From: Paludibacteraceae bacterium
GTDB lineage: Bacteria > Bacteroidota > Bacteroidia > Bacteroidales > Paludibacteraceae
Direction of reading: 5' to 3'
DNA: 64,000 bases
Assembly: GCA_905233415.1 (NCBI GenBank)
Contig: CAJOEX010000005.1
Coordinates: forward strand, 124,001 to 188,000
The position numbers and the translations under genes were made by a program. Positions 54,249 to 61,903 of this stretch are shown here, one piece after another; the stretch's first letter is position 1, and each line of letters opens with the position of its first letter. Under the pieces are notes generated by a model, which did no database searches, was not told the origin of the DNA, and saw only the letters and a program-made list of their open reading frames with translations.

Positions 54249-54263
54249 ATTTATAATTTTACC

Positions 54264-55439
54264 TTATTTGAATTGTTTCCAAAACTCATTGTGAGCATCC
54301 TTACCCTTGGATTCTTCAACAGACTTTGGATAGTTTTCGATAAACCATGTTAGGAACTTGGCGTAGTCAATTTTATCCGACAACATCTTTTGCCGACGTT
54401 CAGAGCAAATCTCCTTGCGGGCAGGCATAGCAAGCCATCGTTCAACAGATGCATAAAAGCCTTCAAGGTCTGCTGTTTTATGACCATAACCAAGATTATA
54501 ATGAACATTGTCCGGTACATGTGAATCTACTTTTGGCATATATCCGTTGCTTCGAGGGGCAAAATCTGTTGGCATTTCTAATTCATGTAAATATGATAGA
54601 CGTCCTACAAAGTCATTATAACGCACAAAAGGTGTTCCTATTACACCTGCCTCTGCAGCCATTGTTTGGCTATCACCTATGTAAAGTGACGCAAATGCCA
54701 TCACATGATGCATGTCCAGTGGATTTATCTTTATTCGATATTGCTCAAATTGAGGCTCCAAAGGTCTTTCAGACGTGATATATATATGACCATATGGTTT
54801 TAATATTTCAATTACATGCTCCGTAATAGCGGCATTCATGCCATGAATGCCAACATCATGATGAGCTGTCAATTGTGCAAAACGAATCAGAATATAGGAA
54901 CTTTTTGTATCTATCCCATATTTTTCAACCACTTTTTCATTAGGCACAAACTGATTAGGATGCAAATACCCTAATTCATGGTAAGAAGGATAGCTTATTT
55001 TTTTGCGTTCCCATTTCCATGCGCTACAACAATCAGGAGCTATCAAACCCGTATAGATTGGGAAGAACATTTTTGCGTATAAAGCAATCGCTTCTGCATC
55101 GTCTTCGTAGCATTCAAAAGCGGGTTTATGAATCAGCCTTCCTGCTACCGCCAAAACGCCATCAGAACCAATCAATATATCCGGTTTTTCTTTTCGCGTA
55201 ATTCGTAATACTTCAAATATTTTTTCAACAAGGAAGATTGCCAGGCCAAACATTCCACATTTCTTAGGTCTATTTTTCACTTTGTAGAACTCCATTCCCG
55301 CATTAGTGCAGAGTTGTTCCAACACATCTTTTGGGCGGATGACTATTACGATCTTATGCCCATCTCTTTTGAGATTGTCAATCGTGTACCTGAACATCCA
55401 AAAATGCGCAGGATGGCTTATCATAAACAGGACTTTCAT
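54264..55439 (-). CDS. DUF354-family glycosyltransferase-like protein
   Basis: A 391-aa protein beginning MKVLFMISHPAHFWMFRYTI at 55439, the normal start of DUF354 proteins with a GT-B-like fold. Other features: PDILIGSDGVLAVAGRLIHKPA, SYILIRFAQLTAHHD and the donor-side block YIGDSQTMAAEAGVIGTPFVRYND. Probably a sugar-transfer step in the local glycan; unproven. Overlaps the aminotransferase-like gene by 4 bases. Confidence 0.82.
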   Translation of the reverse strand: MKVLFMISHPAHFWMFRYTIDNLKRDGHKIVIVIRPKDVLEQLCTNAGMEFYKVKNRPKKCGMFGLAIFLVEKIFEVLRITRKEKPDILIGSDGVLAVAGRLIHKPAFECYEDDAEAIALYAKMFFPIYTGLIAPDCCSAWKWERKKISYPSYHELGYLHPNQFVPNEKVVEKYGIDTKSSYILIRFAQLTAHHDVGIHGMNAAITEHVIEILKPYGHIYITSERPLEPQFEQYRIKINPLDMHHVMAFASLYIGDSQTMAAEAGVIGTPFVRYNDFVGRLSYLHELEMPTDFAPRSNGYMPKVDSHVPDNVHYNLGYGHKTADLEGFYASVERWLAMPARKEICSERRQKMLSDKIDYAKFLTWFIENYPKSVEESKGKDAHNEFWKQFK

Positions 55440-56428
55440 ATTCTGATATATGTTGGTATCATTAATAAACGTTTTGTCAGTCTTTCTGCTTGTGGGCATG
55501 AACCTTCAATATATCCAAATTCATGAGCCCATTCAATTGCCTTTCCAAAATGAGTAGCCGTTTCAATCCCCTTGCGGGCAAATTCCCTTTTCAAGTTTTC
55601 AGGTCGTTCGCATTCTATAATGGCCATAAATGCATTCTCTCCAACACACACATCATACCCTAATGCTCGCAAAAATTCAGCGTTTTTCTTTTGGATAGCA
55701 ATTCGTTTATCTATGTCTGGCAAGGCTGCACAATACATCTTCTTCACACCATTTGCCATCTTTCGCAGAACCACTTTCTCATATACATTACGCTTGAAAT
55801 CTTTTTTCTTCCATCGTACGAGCCAATAGCAACATGGCGAATATGCCAAAGCTTTCAGCCACATTTTGGCGAATAGTTTTATTTGCGCATAATAACTGTA
55901 TGTCGGCAATTTTTGATATAGCGTTGTTATTCTTTCATTATATTTGATGGTATTTACTTTCAAAATTCCTCCTTCTCCCAGAGATGGGAACTTCCCTTGA
56001 TTAATGCTATATATTGTAAAATCTCCTTCTTCCGGCAGTCCAAATCCATGCGCATTATCTACAATTATTACAGTTTTTGAACATTTTGCTTTAATAGCCT
56101 CTATATCGTTTCGGATACCAAAAAGGTTTGTTACTATAATAGCCTCCAACCCTACAGGTAGTTTTTCCACATCTATTGTCAATTCGCGTGTAATATCAAT
56201 AAATAAAGGTGTACAACCGGCATTTACCACCGCGTTTGCGACCGTATGACAGTTATAGGCCACCACTCCCACTTTGCCCCCATTGGGCAAGACTGCACGC
56301 AACGCCAATACTATCCCCGTTCTTGCGTGATTAAGCAAAAACTCATTTGTTTGCGGTTGGTATGCTTGACCAAACAAATATTGCCATTGATGGCAAAGTG
56401 GGAACGAAATATCTAAACGTGGAGCCAT
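55436..56428 (-). CDS. DegT/DnrJ-like PLP aminotransferase-fold protein
   Basis: A 330-aa protein with features of sugar aminotransferases: LLNHARTGIVLALRAVLP, VVAYNCHTVANAVVNAGCTPLFID, VDNAHGFG (cofactor Asp) and SINQGKFPSLGEGGIL, where the Lys takes the Schiff-base position before GEGG. Relatives make amino sugars. Sequence is more divergent than standard DegT, so the activity is moderately certain. One-base overlap with the LicD gene. Confidence 0.72.
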   Translation of the reverse strand: MAPRLDISFPLCHQWQYLFGQAYQPQTNEFLLNHARTGIVLALRAVLPNGGKVGVVAYNCHTVANAVVNAGCTPLFIDITRELTIDVEKLPVGLEAIIVTNLFGIRNDIEAIKAKCSKTVIIVDNAHGFGLPEEGDFTIYSINQGKFPSLGEGGILKVNTIKYNERITTLYQKLPTYSYYAQIKLFAKMWLKALAYSPCCYWLVRWKKKDFKRNVYEKVVLRKMANGVKKMYCAALPDIDKRIAIQKKNAEFLRALGYDVCVGENAFMAIIECERPENLKREFARKGIETATHFGKAIEWAHEFGYIEGSCPQAERLTKRLLMIPTYIRI

Positions 56429-57228
56429 TAAATATCAATCATATTTACAATATTATGCGTATAAATTTCCTCTTCCTTAGGTAATGTCATATAATCACCA
56501 TATCTGATTGTCAGGAGTTTATTCCATCCTTGGGGTATCAAGAATTTATATCCCTCAAACTTGGCTTCTATAGGATTCCAAACATCGTGTCCAGCAGGAT
56601 ACTTCCGTTTTATCCCAGAAAAACACTCATTATAGACTTGTACTCGTTTAGAATCGTTCTTCGTAAACCAACAACTTATTTTATGATATATTTTTCTCCA
56701 ACCATTTGAACTGCAAATTATGCTTATCGGAGCCAATACAAAATATGGTTTAAATTTGCCAAAATTATGCTTATCTATTCTTCCTCGACATTTAATCATC
56801 GCATGTATAAACTTAGCCACACTCTCTTTTATAAAACATAATAAAAAATTATCAGGACATTTATCCAGTATAAAAATATCTATGTACGCAAAAGGAGGAG
56901 ACCATAGTTCCGGACGAATTCCCATCGCAACATACACATTCTCTGTCAACTGATGATGTTCGCCTTTCATCAACTTCTCCAACTTCGTATAATTTTCCCT
57001 ATCCATCCACAAGTCAGCATCATCATCCCAGGGAATAAAACCTTCATGTCTAATTGCGCCTAACAAAGAGCCATAAGCTAAATAGTACACTATATTATGC
57101 TCTCGACAAAAAGCATCAAATTCTTTTAATGTTTCCAGTAGATGCAATTGATACCTTCGCAATTTAGATTTTTCGGGGTTGTATTTTTCTTTAAGAGTTT
57201 TAAAAAGCTCTTGTGTTTCTTCTGTCAT
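56428..57228 (-). CDS. LicD-family phosphotransferase
   Basis: A 266-aa protein with the LicD core: YYLAYGSLLGAIRHEGFIPWDDDADLWM, including the metal-binding DDD. LicD proteins transfer phosphorylcholine or other phospho-substituents to surface glycans. An in-frame ATG at 57255 gives a longer start; MTEETQELF is more typical. Together with the TagD-like and SDR genes it suggests a CDP-alcohol-derived glycan decoration. Confidence 0.88.
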   Translation of the reverse strand: MTEETQELFKTLKEKYNPEKSKLRRYQLHLLETLKEFDAFCREHNIVYYLAYGSLLGAIRHEGFIPWDDDADLWMDRENYTKLEKLMKGEHHQLTENVYVAMGIRPELWSPPFAYIDIFILDKCPDNFLLCFIKESVAKFIHAMIKCRGRIDKHNFGKFKPYFVLAPISIICSSNGWRKIYHKISCWFTKNDSKRVQVYNECFSGIKRKYPAGHDVWNPIEAKFEGYKFLIPQGWNKLLTIRYGDYMTLPKEEEIYTHNIVNMIDI

Positions 57229-57346
57229 ACTTTTTGTTTTATTACCTATTAACAATACCTAACAAGTAAAATTATTATACCGTCTCATTACCTCCTAATA
57301 TATTTCTGGGCAATTGTGGATATAAAGCATTTTAATAATCTCTGTA

Positions 57347-57465
57347 TTATCTAATTTTCGTTGTGGAAATAACAATATCAAGATTTCTCGATGCGTTAAT
57401 AATAGCTATTCTCTCTTCAAAAGGAATGACAGGCGGATTTTTATAACTTGCAACTAATAAATGAG
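57347..57465 (-). pseudogene. Remnant of a TagD-like cytidylyltransferase
   Basis: The minus strand reads THLLVASYKNPPVIPFEERI and then AIINASRNLDIVISTTK before a stop at 57349-57347. The intact gene at 59961-60416 has TDELVTSYKAPPVIPFEERI then AIIKALKYPDIVI. The first ~45 and last ~60 codons are absent. It begins right after the FemAB-like gene stop, so it is a leftover of recombination. Confidence 0.85.
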
Positions 57466-58470
57466 TTATATTTTTTTTAATAACTTCACTCCAATTTTTC
57501 CTATAACGAATAATAATGGGCTGCAAGAGTAAAAAAAACGTCCATATTCAACCAACTGACCACCAAACTCAGCTTTAAAATCTCGCACACCATATTCTTC
57601 TTCGGGTTTGCCAGCCCCCATCATATCAAAGATAGGGTAATTATTATCTGCTGCAAATTTTATTCCGATATACTTAGTAACCGATGAAGGATGAATGTTT
57701 TTATAAACGCCATCTTTCCCACATGCAAACCACTCATATATACCATGCTTTTCCAATGACATACAGATTGAACCGCCTATAACTCTTTCAGCATAATGCA
57801 CTAAAAAATAATGACAAGACGGTACATAATACAAATGCTCAAAAAAACTCCATGGATAAAGTGGCAACTTTATCTTCTCACAATATAGGTGTTGGAGTAA
57901 TTTATAATATTCCCGCACCTGTTCTATTGAAGGATGCAATTCCACCTCAATACCATCACGATACGAAAGTCGAATATATTTTTTGCGATGCTTACCTATA
58001 CTATTTTCAATCTCCATCCATGATTGATGCGTGTCTATCTGCATATCATAATGTGGTTGATATTTAAATCCACATTGTTCAAACAATGACCTCCAATGAC
58101 TATAGTCATTAAAGTTACGCGTTTCAATATATATGACCTTACGCCTCAATTGTCTCTTTATTTCAGTTAGCAGAGCTAATAATTCCTCATCAGCTATATC
58201 TTTTGCGATAAGTGGTCCACCAATAATGATTGCACGACGAGAAAAAAACTGTTTAATGAGATTTTTCTCCTTCGTTATATATCCGACGCAAAGTCCCATA
58301 AAGCGATCCTTACGTTGAACAACCACTACAAAAGGGGAAAAAATATCCGGTAAAGAGACATAAAAATCATAAGCTTCAGGGGTCTGAAACCAAGTCGCTG
58401 TCGTAGATTCTTTCACCAATGTGTTCCATTGTGTGCGGTCTATTTGTTCTATTTGGGAAAGGATAATCAT
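57466..58470 (-). CDS. FemAB/GNAT-fold peptidyl- or acyl-transferase-like protein
   Basis: A 334-aa protein with two GNAT-like halves: WFQTPEAYDFYVSLPDIFSPFVVVVQRKDRFMGLCVGYI; then HRKKYIRLSYRDGIEVELHP, HYFLVHYAERVIGGSICMSL and VTKYIGIKFAADNNYPIFDMMGAGKPEEEYGVRDFKAEFGG. The FDMMG...VRDFKAEFGG block is typical of FemAB-like proteins, which add amino acids to cell-wall precursors or acyl groups to sugars. In a glycan cluster an N-acyl or aminoacyl sugar modification is likely. Confidence 0.82.
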   Translation of the reverse strand: MIILSQIEQIDRTQWNTLVKESTTATWFQTPEAYDFYVSLPDIFSPFVVVVQRKDRFMGLCVGYITKEKNLIKQFFSRRAIIIGGPLIAKDIADEELLALLTEIKRQLRRKVIYIETRNFNDYSHWRSLFEQCGFKYQPHYDMQIDTHQSWMEIENSIGKHRKKYIRLSYRDGIEVELHPSIEQVREYYKLLQHLYCEKIKLPLYPWSFFEHLYYVPSCHYFLVHYAERVIGGSICMSLEKHGIYEWFACGKDGVYKNIHPSSVTKYIGIKFAADNNYPIFDMMGAGKPEEEYGVRDFKAEFGGQLVEYGRFFYSCSPLLFVIGKIGVKLLKKI

Positions 58471-58817
58471 TATTGGAACGGATGGAATTGCTTGTATTCA
58501 CACAACAATGTATTGAATTTCCATGCATGGGCGGTGGGATATGACTTGCCATTAAGAGCAATGTGATTCGCAGATTCGTAATCAGCATTCATTTGTGCAG
58601 TTCGCTCTTCGTCGGCTTCAATTGCATGGAGCTGCCGGTGCGCATATGCAAAAGCAGCAGAATTCCACTTTTGACGAGGGGATTGGTTCCGCTGGTAGTT
58701 CTCCACACGCGTACGGTAAAATTGCTTGCCATTCCGCATATAGAAATAGCCATTTTCGGTTCCCCTTAATTTACCTTTAATAATATCTACCGGATTTGCA
58801 GTTGTTATGTCTGCCAT
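58470..58817 (-). CDS. Small protein related to KGKLGxxxGYxxRNGKQ-type hypothetical proteins
   Basis: A 115-aa protein: IIKGKLRGTENGYFYMRNGKQ and RTRVENYQRNQSPRQKWNSA resemble the N-terminal hallmark of DUF6266-like Bacteroidota proteins (KGKVG...RNGK...R), although the rest (HAIEADEERTAQMNADYESAN, WKFNTLLCEYKQF) is different. Function unknown. The FemAB-like gene starts on its last base. An 11-bp repeat array lies in its upstream region. Confidence 0.6.
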   Translation of the reverse strand: MADITTANPVDIIKGKLRGTENGYFYMRNGKQFYRTRVENYQRNQSPRQKWNSAAFAYAHRQLHAIEADEERTAQMNADYESANHIALNGKSYPTAHAWKFNTLLCEYKQFHPFQ

Positions 58818-58836
58818 TTTTTGTTCACTTTTATAT

Positions 58837-58913
58837 CACTCTTATACTACTCTTACGGTTCTCTCGGCTTTGACCGTCGGCTGACTGTCGGTTGACCGTC
58901 GGTATTGACAGGG
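58837..58913 (+). repeat. 11-bp-period array (about 7 units)
   Basis: Core units TGACCGTCGGC, TGACTGTCGGT, TGACCGTCGGT (58871-58903) are near identical. The same 11-bp phase extends both ways with more diverged units (CACTCTTATAC, TACTCTTACGG, TTCTCTCGGCT before; TATTGACAGGG after). Confidence 0.8.
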
Positions 58914-59080
58914 AACTTAATAATATTCAAGCATGTCGTTTCAAACAAAATATTACACAATTTGTATTCCCCTCTTATACAAGTTGTATTTTCAGATTAG
59001 CAACTCAGCTTTTACATCATTTGTAAGAAACGCGGCAATGATACTACTTTTTATTGATATGTGCAAATTTTCAAGAGAGA

Positions 59081-59215
59081 TTATTCTTTCTTTTGGGCAT
59101 TTTCTCCTTTTTTTGAACCTTTCCGACTTTTGGCAAACGCCGTTGCAACCATGTGTCGAGCATAATGCAGTTCAAAGGTATCGATTCCCCGTGCTTTTTG
59201 AATTCTTTCCCGATA
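59081..59215 (-). pseudogene. C-terminal remnant of a nucleotidyltransferase paralogue
   Basis: The minus strand reads ERIQKARGIDTFELHYARHM, then VATAFAKSRKGSKKGENAQK and a stop at 59083-59081. The intact gene at 60797-61903 ends ERIRKAGEVGSYEPHFARHM, then VATAFAQSWERFKKGEN. Homology stops abruptly near 59215. About 45 codons survive, so this is the tail of a deleted second copy. Confidence 0.88.
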
Positions 59216-59235
59216 TTATTATGTTTCTTCTTGAC

Positions 59236-59964
59236 TCATTTTTTCCTCTGTTGTTTATATGCATAACTTTCTATACCAAATTTGTGGGCATCTTCATTAT
59301 ATCTACGAATCACATCTTTGAATACTTCTTCATATTTAGGGATGTAAAGCATTTCTCTATTCTCTGTCCTGGATATAATTTCTTTTGCCAACTCAGATGT
59401 TTTGCCCGGTTCATTTGACTTTCCATAAAATCCCGTTCCATCAATTACGCCAGGAGATACCTCTAAAATTTTATTAGCACTACCTTGTACTTCCAATTCA
59501 ACATTTACAGCCTCAATAAATTTAGACAATGCTGCTTTAGTCGCGCTATAAATACTGAACATCGGAGAATTCAACCGACCGGCAATGCTAACCATCACAC
59601 CACAATAAAACTGTTTTTGCGACAACATCTGCTCGTAGAAATGACGAATAATACATATCGGAGCAATGCTATTAACAAAGAAACTATCACGTATGTATTT
59701 GTCGCTGTATTCCTGGAAATAGCGCAAATGTCCAAATCCGGCAGTGATGTACAACCAACGAACATCTTTCATAGCCGATAGCACCTCTGCTACATTAGTC
59801 TGCGTCAAATCAAACTGCACAAACCTTATTCGCGCATTAGCATATTCCTCAAGAAAAGGATTTTTATCGACCACATAGACCTGCTCCACATCCTTTTTAT
59901 GAAGCAATTCCAGCACAATAGACAATCCTATTCCACTACTTCCGCCGACTACTAATGCATTCAT
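59236..59964 (-). CDS. Short-chain dehydrogenase/reductase
   Basis: A 242-aa SDR: NAD(P)-binding GGSSGIG near residue 7, ITAGFG, catalytic Ser in VSIAGR and YSATKAALSKF with Tyr and Lys, VSPGVIDGTG. Overlaps the TagD-like gene by 4 bases. In CDP-ribitol/CDP-glycerol-like pathways a reductase provides the polyol phosphate to be activated by the cytidylyltransferase; such a pairing is a reasonable inference here. Confidence 0.9.
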   Translation of the reverse strand: MNALVVGGSSGIGLSIVLELLHKKDVEQVYVVDKNPFLEEYANARIRFVQFDLTQTNVAEVLSAMKDVRWLYITAGFGHLRYFQEYSDKYIRDSFFVNSIAPICIIRHFYEQMLSQKQFYCGVMVSIAGRLNSPMFSIYSATKAALSKFIEAVNVELEVQGSANKILEVSPGVIDGTGFYGKSNEPGKTSELAKEIISRTENREMLYIPKYEEVFKDVIRRYNEDAHKFGIESYAYKQQRKK

Positions 59965-60416
59965 TTAACGATATCCGGATTGGGTTGATGATCTATTTTA
60001 TCAATTTTTTCTTTATATTGTTCCAATATTTGTTTCTTCAGCCCCGTCGTTGAAACGCCTTCGCCTCTTGGAAAGTAAAATACAGATACACCTAACTGCT
60101 TAAGATAATCATACTTACCTACCCAATCATCGCCAACAACAAACACATCCACATTCAGTTTTTTCACCAATTCAGTATGCTCCAATGACCTTTGGGGAAT
60201 AACAATATCAGGATATTTCAACGCTTTAATAATGGCTATACGTTCTTCAAATGGTATTACAGGTGGAGCCTTATAGCTAGTAACAAGTTCATCAGTACTA
60301 ACACCGACAATCAAAGTTTCCCCCAAACCACGTGCATACTCAATCATCTTGAGATGGTTTGAATGAAACATATCAAACGTTCCACCAGTGTAAACCACAA
60401 TGTTATTTTTGTACAT
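59961..60416 (-). CDS. TagD-like cytidylyltransferase
   Basis: A 151-aa nucleotidyltransferase related to glycerol-3-phosphate cytidylyltransferase: VVYTGGTFDMFHSNHLKMIEYA (HxGH signature appears as HSNH), VGVSTDELVTSYKAPPVIPFEERI, VVGDDWVGKYDYL and RGEGVSTTGL. The family usually has GTFDxxHxGH; replacing Gly by Asn in the motif is noteworthy. Would activate a phospho-alcohol with CTP for transfer by the LicD protein. First gene behind the promoter at 60522-60553. Confidence 0.88.
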   Translation of the reverse strand: MYKNNIVVYTGGTFDMFHSNHLKMIEYARGLGETLIVGVSTDELVTSYKAPPVIPFEERIAIIKALKYPDIVIPQRSLEHTELVKKLNVDVFVVGDDWVGKYDYLKQLGVSVFYFPRGEGVSTTGLKKQILEQYKEKIDKIDHQPNPDIVK

Positions 60417-60521
60417 AATCTAAATATTTAAAGTAGTATTTACTGAGGCATTATTTTATTCAGTATAGAGATTTTTCTATTGGTACGCGGATAATTTGCA
60501 TACTATTTACAAAATCTCGTG

Positions 60522-60553
60522 CAAAAGTAATGTTTTTTTTTGATATTTGCAAA
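60522..60553 (-). promoter_or_regulatory. Promoter of the TagD-like/SDR unit
   Basis: Minus strand: TTTG at 60553-60550 and TACTTTTG at 60529-60522, spacer 20 bp, leader about 105 nt. Confidence 0.8.
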
Positions 60554-60720
60554 TTTTTGGCAAAAAAAAGTATATTTTTTAGGGAAAAAGCGGATTTCGC
60601 AAGAGAAATTGCAAGAGAAATCACAAAAGAAAAGAAAAAGGCTACCGAAACGGAAAGTGCATAAACAATGTTCTGTATGTACCCAGACACTCTGTAATCT
60701 CACGCCCTTGACTGCTCTAA

Positions 60721-60753
60721 CATTTGGTTATCATTCGGTTAACATTCGGTTAA
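60721..60753 (+). repeat. 11-bp tandem repeat (CATTCGGTTAA x 3)
   Basis: CATTTGGTTAT, CATTCGGTTAA, CATTCGGTTAA immediately in a row. Confidence 0.9.
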
Positions 60754-60796
60754 GACAAGGGGAAAACGAAAATAAAGCGGAATTAGTACGTAATTA

Positions 60797-61903
60797 TTAC
60801 TCCCATTTTCGGGTATTTTCTCCTTTTTTGAACCTTTCCCAGCTTTGGGCAAAGGCAGTTGCGACCATGTGACGGGCGAAATGCGGTTCATAAGAACCGA
60901 CTTCTCCGGCTTTACGAATTCTTTCCCGCAAGGTATATAATTTTCTCAGAAATACATTCTTCGGAACTGTTTTGCTCCTTTGTTCCGGCAGTTTGGCTCC
61001 GCAAACGATTCGTTCCATCAGTTTCTCTGCTTTTTTCGCACAGGCTTCCGAATATAACGGACATTTTTCCTTTTGCAGCGACAAATAATTGACCATTATA
61101 TAGGCATACAACTGCCATGCATGAAGAAGATGCAATTTCTTTAAGTTTGTTCGCAGATAATCTTCCAAGCCGTCCGTTTCGTTCTGTTTTGCAAGCAATA
61201 ACGCCAAATCGCACAACTGACGCATGTTGGCACTCTCCGTGACAAAATGTTCCCAACTATGAATGAAAACAAAGAGCACATTAAACTTCGGTTCGGGTTC
61301 GTTCCACTCGTCTTCGGCATCTTTATATGTGACAAAATGCTGCTGCAAGGCTTCCCGCTCCAACGCATCATAAATCCGTTCATCCTTCGGATGGGAGAAT
61401 GAAGCACTTACACGATGCATCTCAATGGCAGTCGAACCAACATTCAGGTTATAATGCCTAAAGTATTCCTCCTCCGTTTCAAAACGAGGCGCGTCAGGAA
61501 AAGTATCCCGCAAGATTGCCGCACCTTTATGATAGTTTTCCTTGCCGACATAAATATCCACATCCGAACACGTGCGCAAATACGGTTTCGGGTAGTTCCG
61601 CGCCAAAGCAAACCCTTTCAGCAGGACAGGAGGAATGCCGCCTGCCTGCAAAGCCTTGACAGCCGTTTGCCGGATATGACGCTGCTCCTCTTGCGCCATC
61701 ATACTGTGGGCACAAACGGATTTACAGGTCAATCGCAGGGCGGAATCCTTGCTTCGCAAAAGGATTTGCTCAGCAATCAAAGTGCCGGTAGCCTGCTGTC
61801 TGGCAAGTGTCAAAATGTCATTATCAATAGTCGCGGGCTCTTCGGCTGTGCCCCAAAGTGCGTTACGAAGCAACGAGAAATATATTTGATAGCGAGCGTT
61901 CAT
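60797..61903 (-). CDS. Nucleotidyltransferase family protein (NTP_transf_5-like)
   Basis: A 368-aa protein with the hallmark LLKGFALARNYPKPYLRTCSDVDIYV, in which GF..AR and SDVDIYV form the polymerase-beta-like nucleotidyltransferase site, and EMHRVSASF later. Members are common in capsule and surface-glycan regions of Bacteroidota; reaction unknown. It overlaps ygiQ by 4 bases. A C-terminal fragment of a second copy remains at 59081-59215. Confidence 0.85.
   Translation of the reverse strand: MNARYQIYFSLLRNALWGTAEEPATIDNDILTLARQQATGTLIAEQILLRSKDSALRLTCKSVCAHSMMAQEEQRHIRQTAVKALQAGGIPPVLLKGFALARNYPKPYLRTCSDVDIYVGKENYHKGAAILRDTFPDAPRFETEEEYFRHYNLNVGSTAIEMHRVSASFSHPKDERIYDALEREALQQHFVTYKDAEDEWNEPEPKFNVLFVFIHSWEHFVTESANMRQLCDLALLLAKQNETDGLEDYLRTNLKKLHLLHAWQLYAYIMVNYLSLQKEKCPLYSEACAKKAEKLMERIVCGAKLPEQRSKTVPKNVFLRKLYTLRERIRKAGEVGSYEPHFARHMVATAFAQSWERFKKGENTRKWE

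Larger units (their letters stand above)
60417..60796. other. Intergenic region with repeats
   Basis: Contains the TagD-like gene promoter (60522-60553), an A-rich segment with repeated GCAAGAGAAA-like units (about 60598-60640), and an 11-bp array (60721-60753). No plausible gene; a plus-strand open frame at 60540-60872 is low-complexity and runs into the antisense of the nucleotidyltransferase gene. Confidence 0.5.

Noticed and set aside
59173..59180. CAAAGGTA as a minus-strand -7 promoter element for the small gene at 58470-58817
   Set aside because: No -33 TTTG at the required distance, and the bases are codons of the nucleotidyltransferase remnant.
58933..59418. 161-codon plus-strand hydrophobic frame
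   Set aside because: It is antisense to the nucleotidyltransferase remnant and to the 3' end of the SDR gene; the hydrophobicity comes from antisense of Lys/Glu-rich codons.
60540..60872. 110-codon plus-strand frame upstream of the TagD-like gene
   Set aside because: Lys-rich low-complexity sequence over a promoter and repeats, ending antisense to the nucleotidyltransferase gene.
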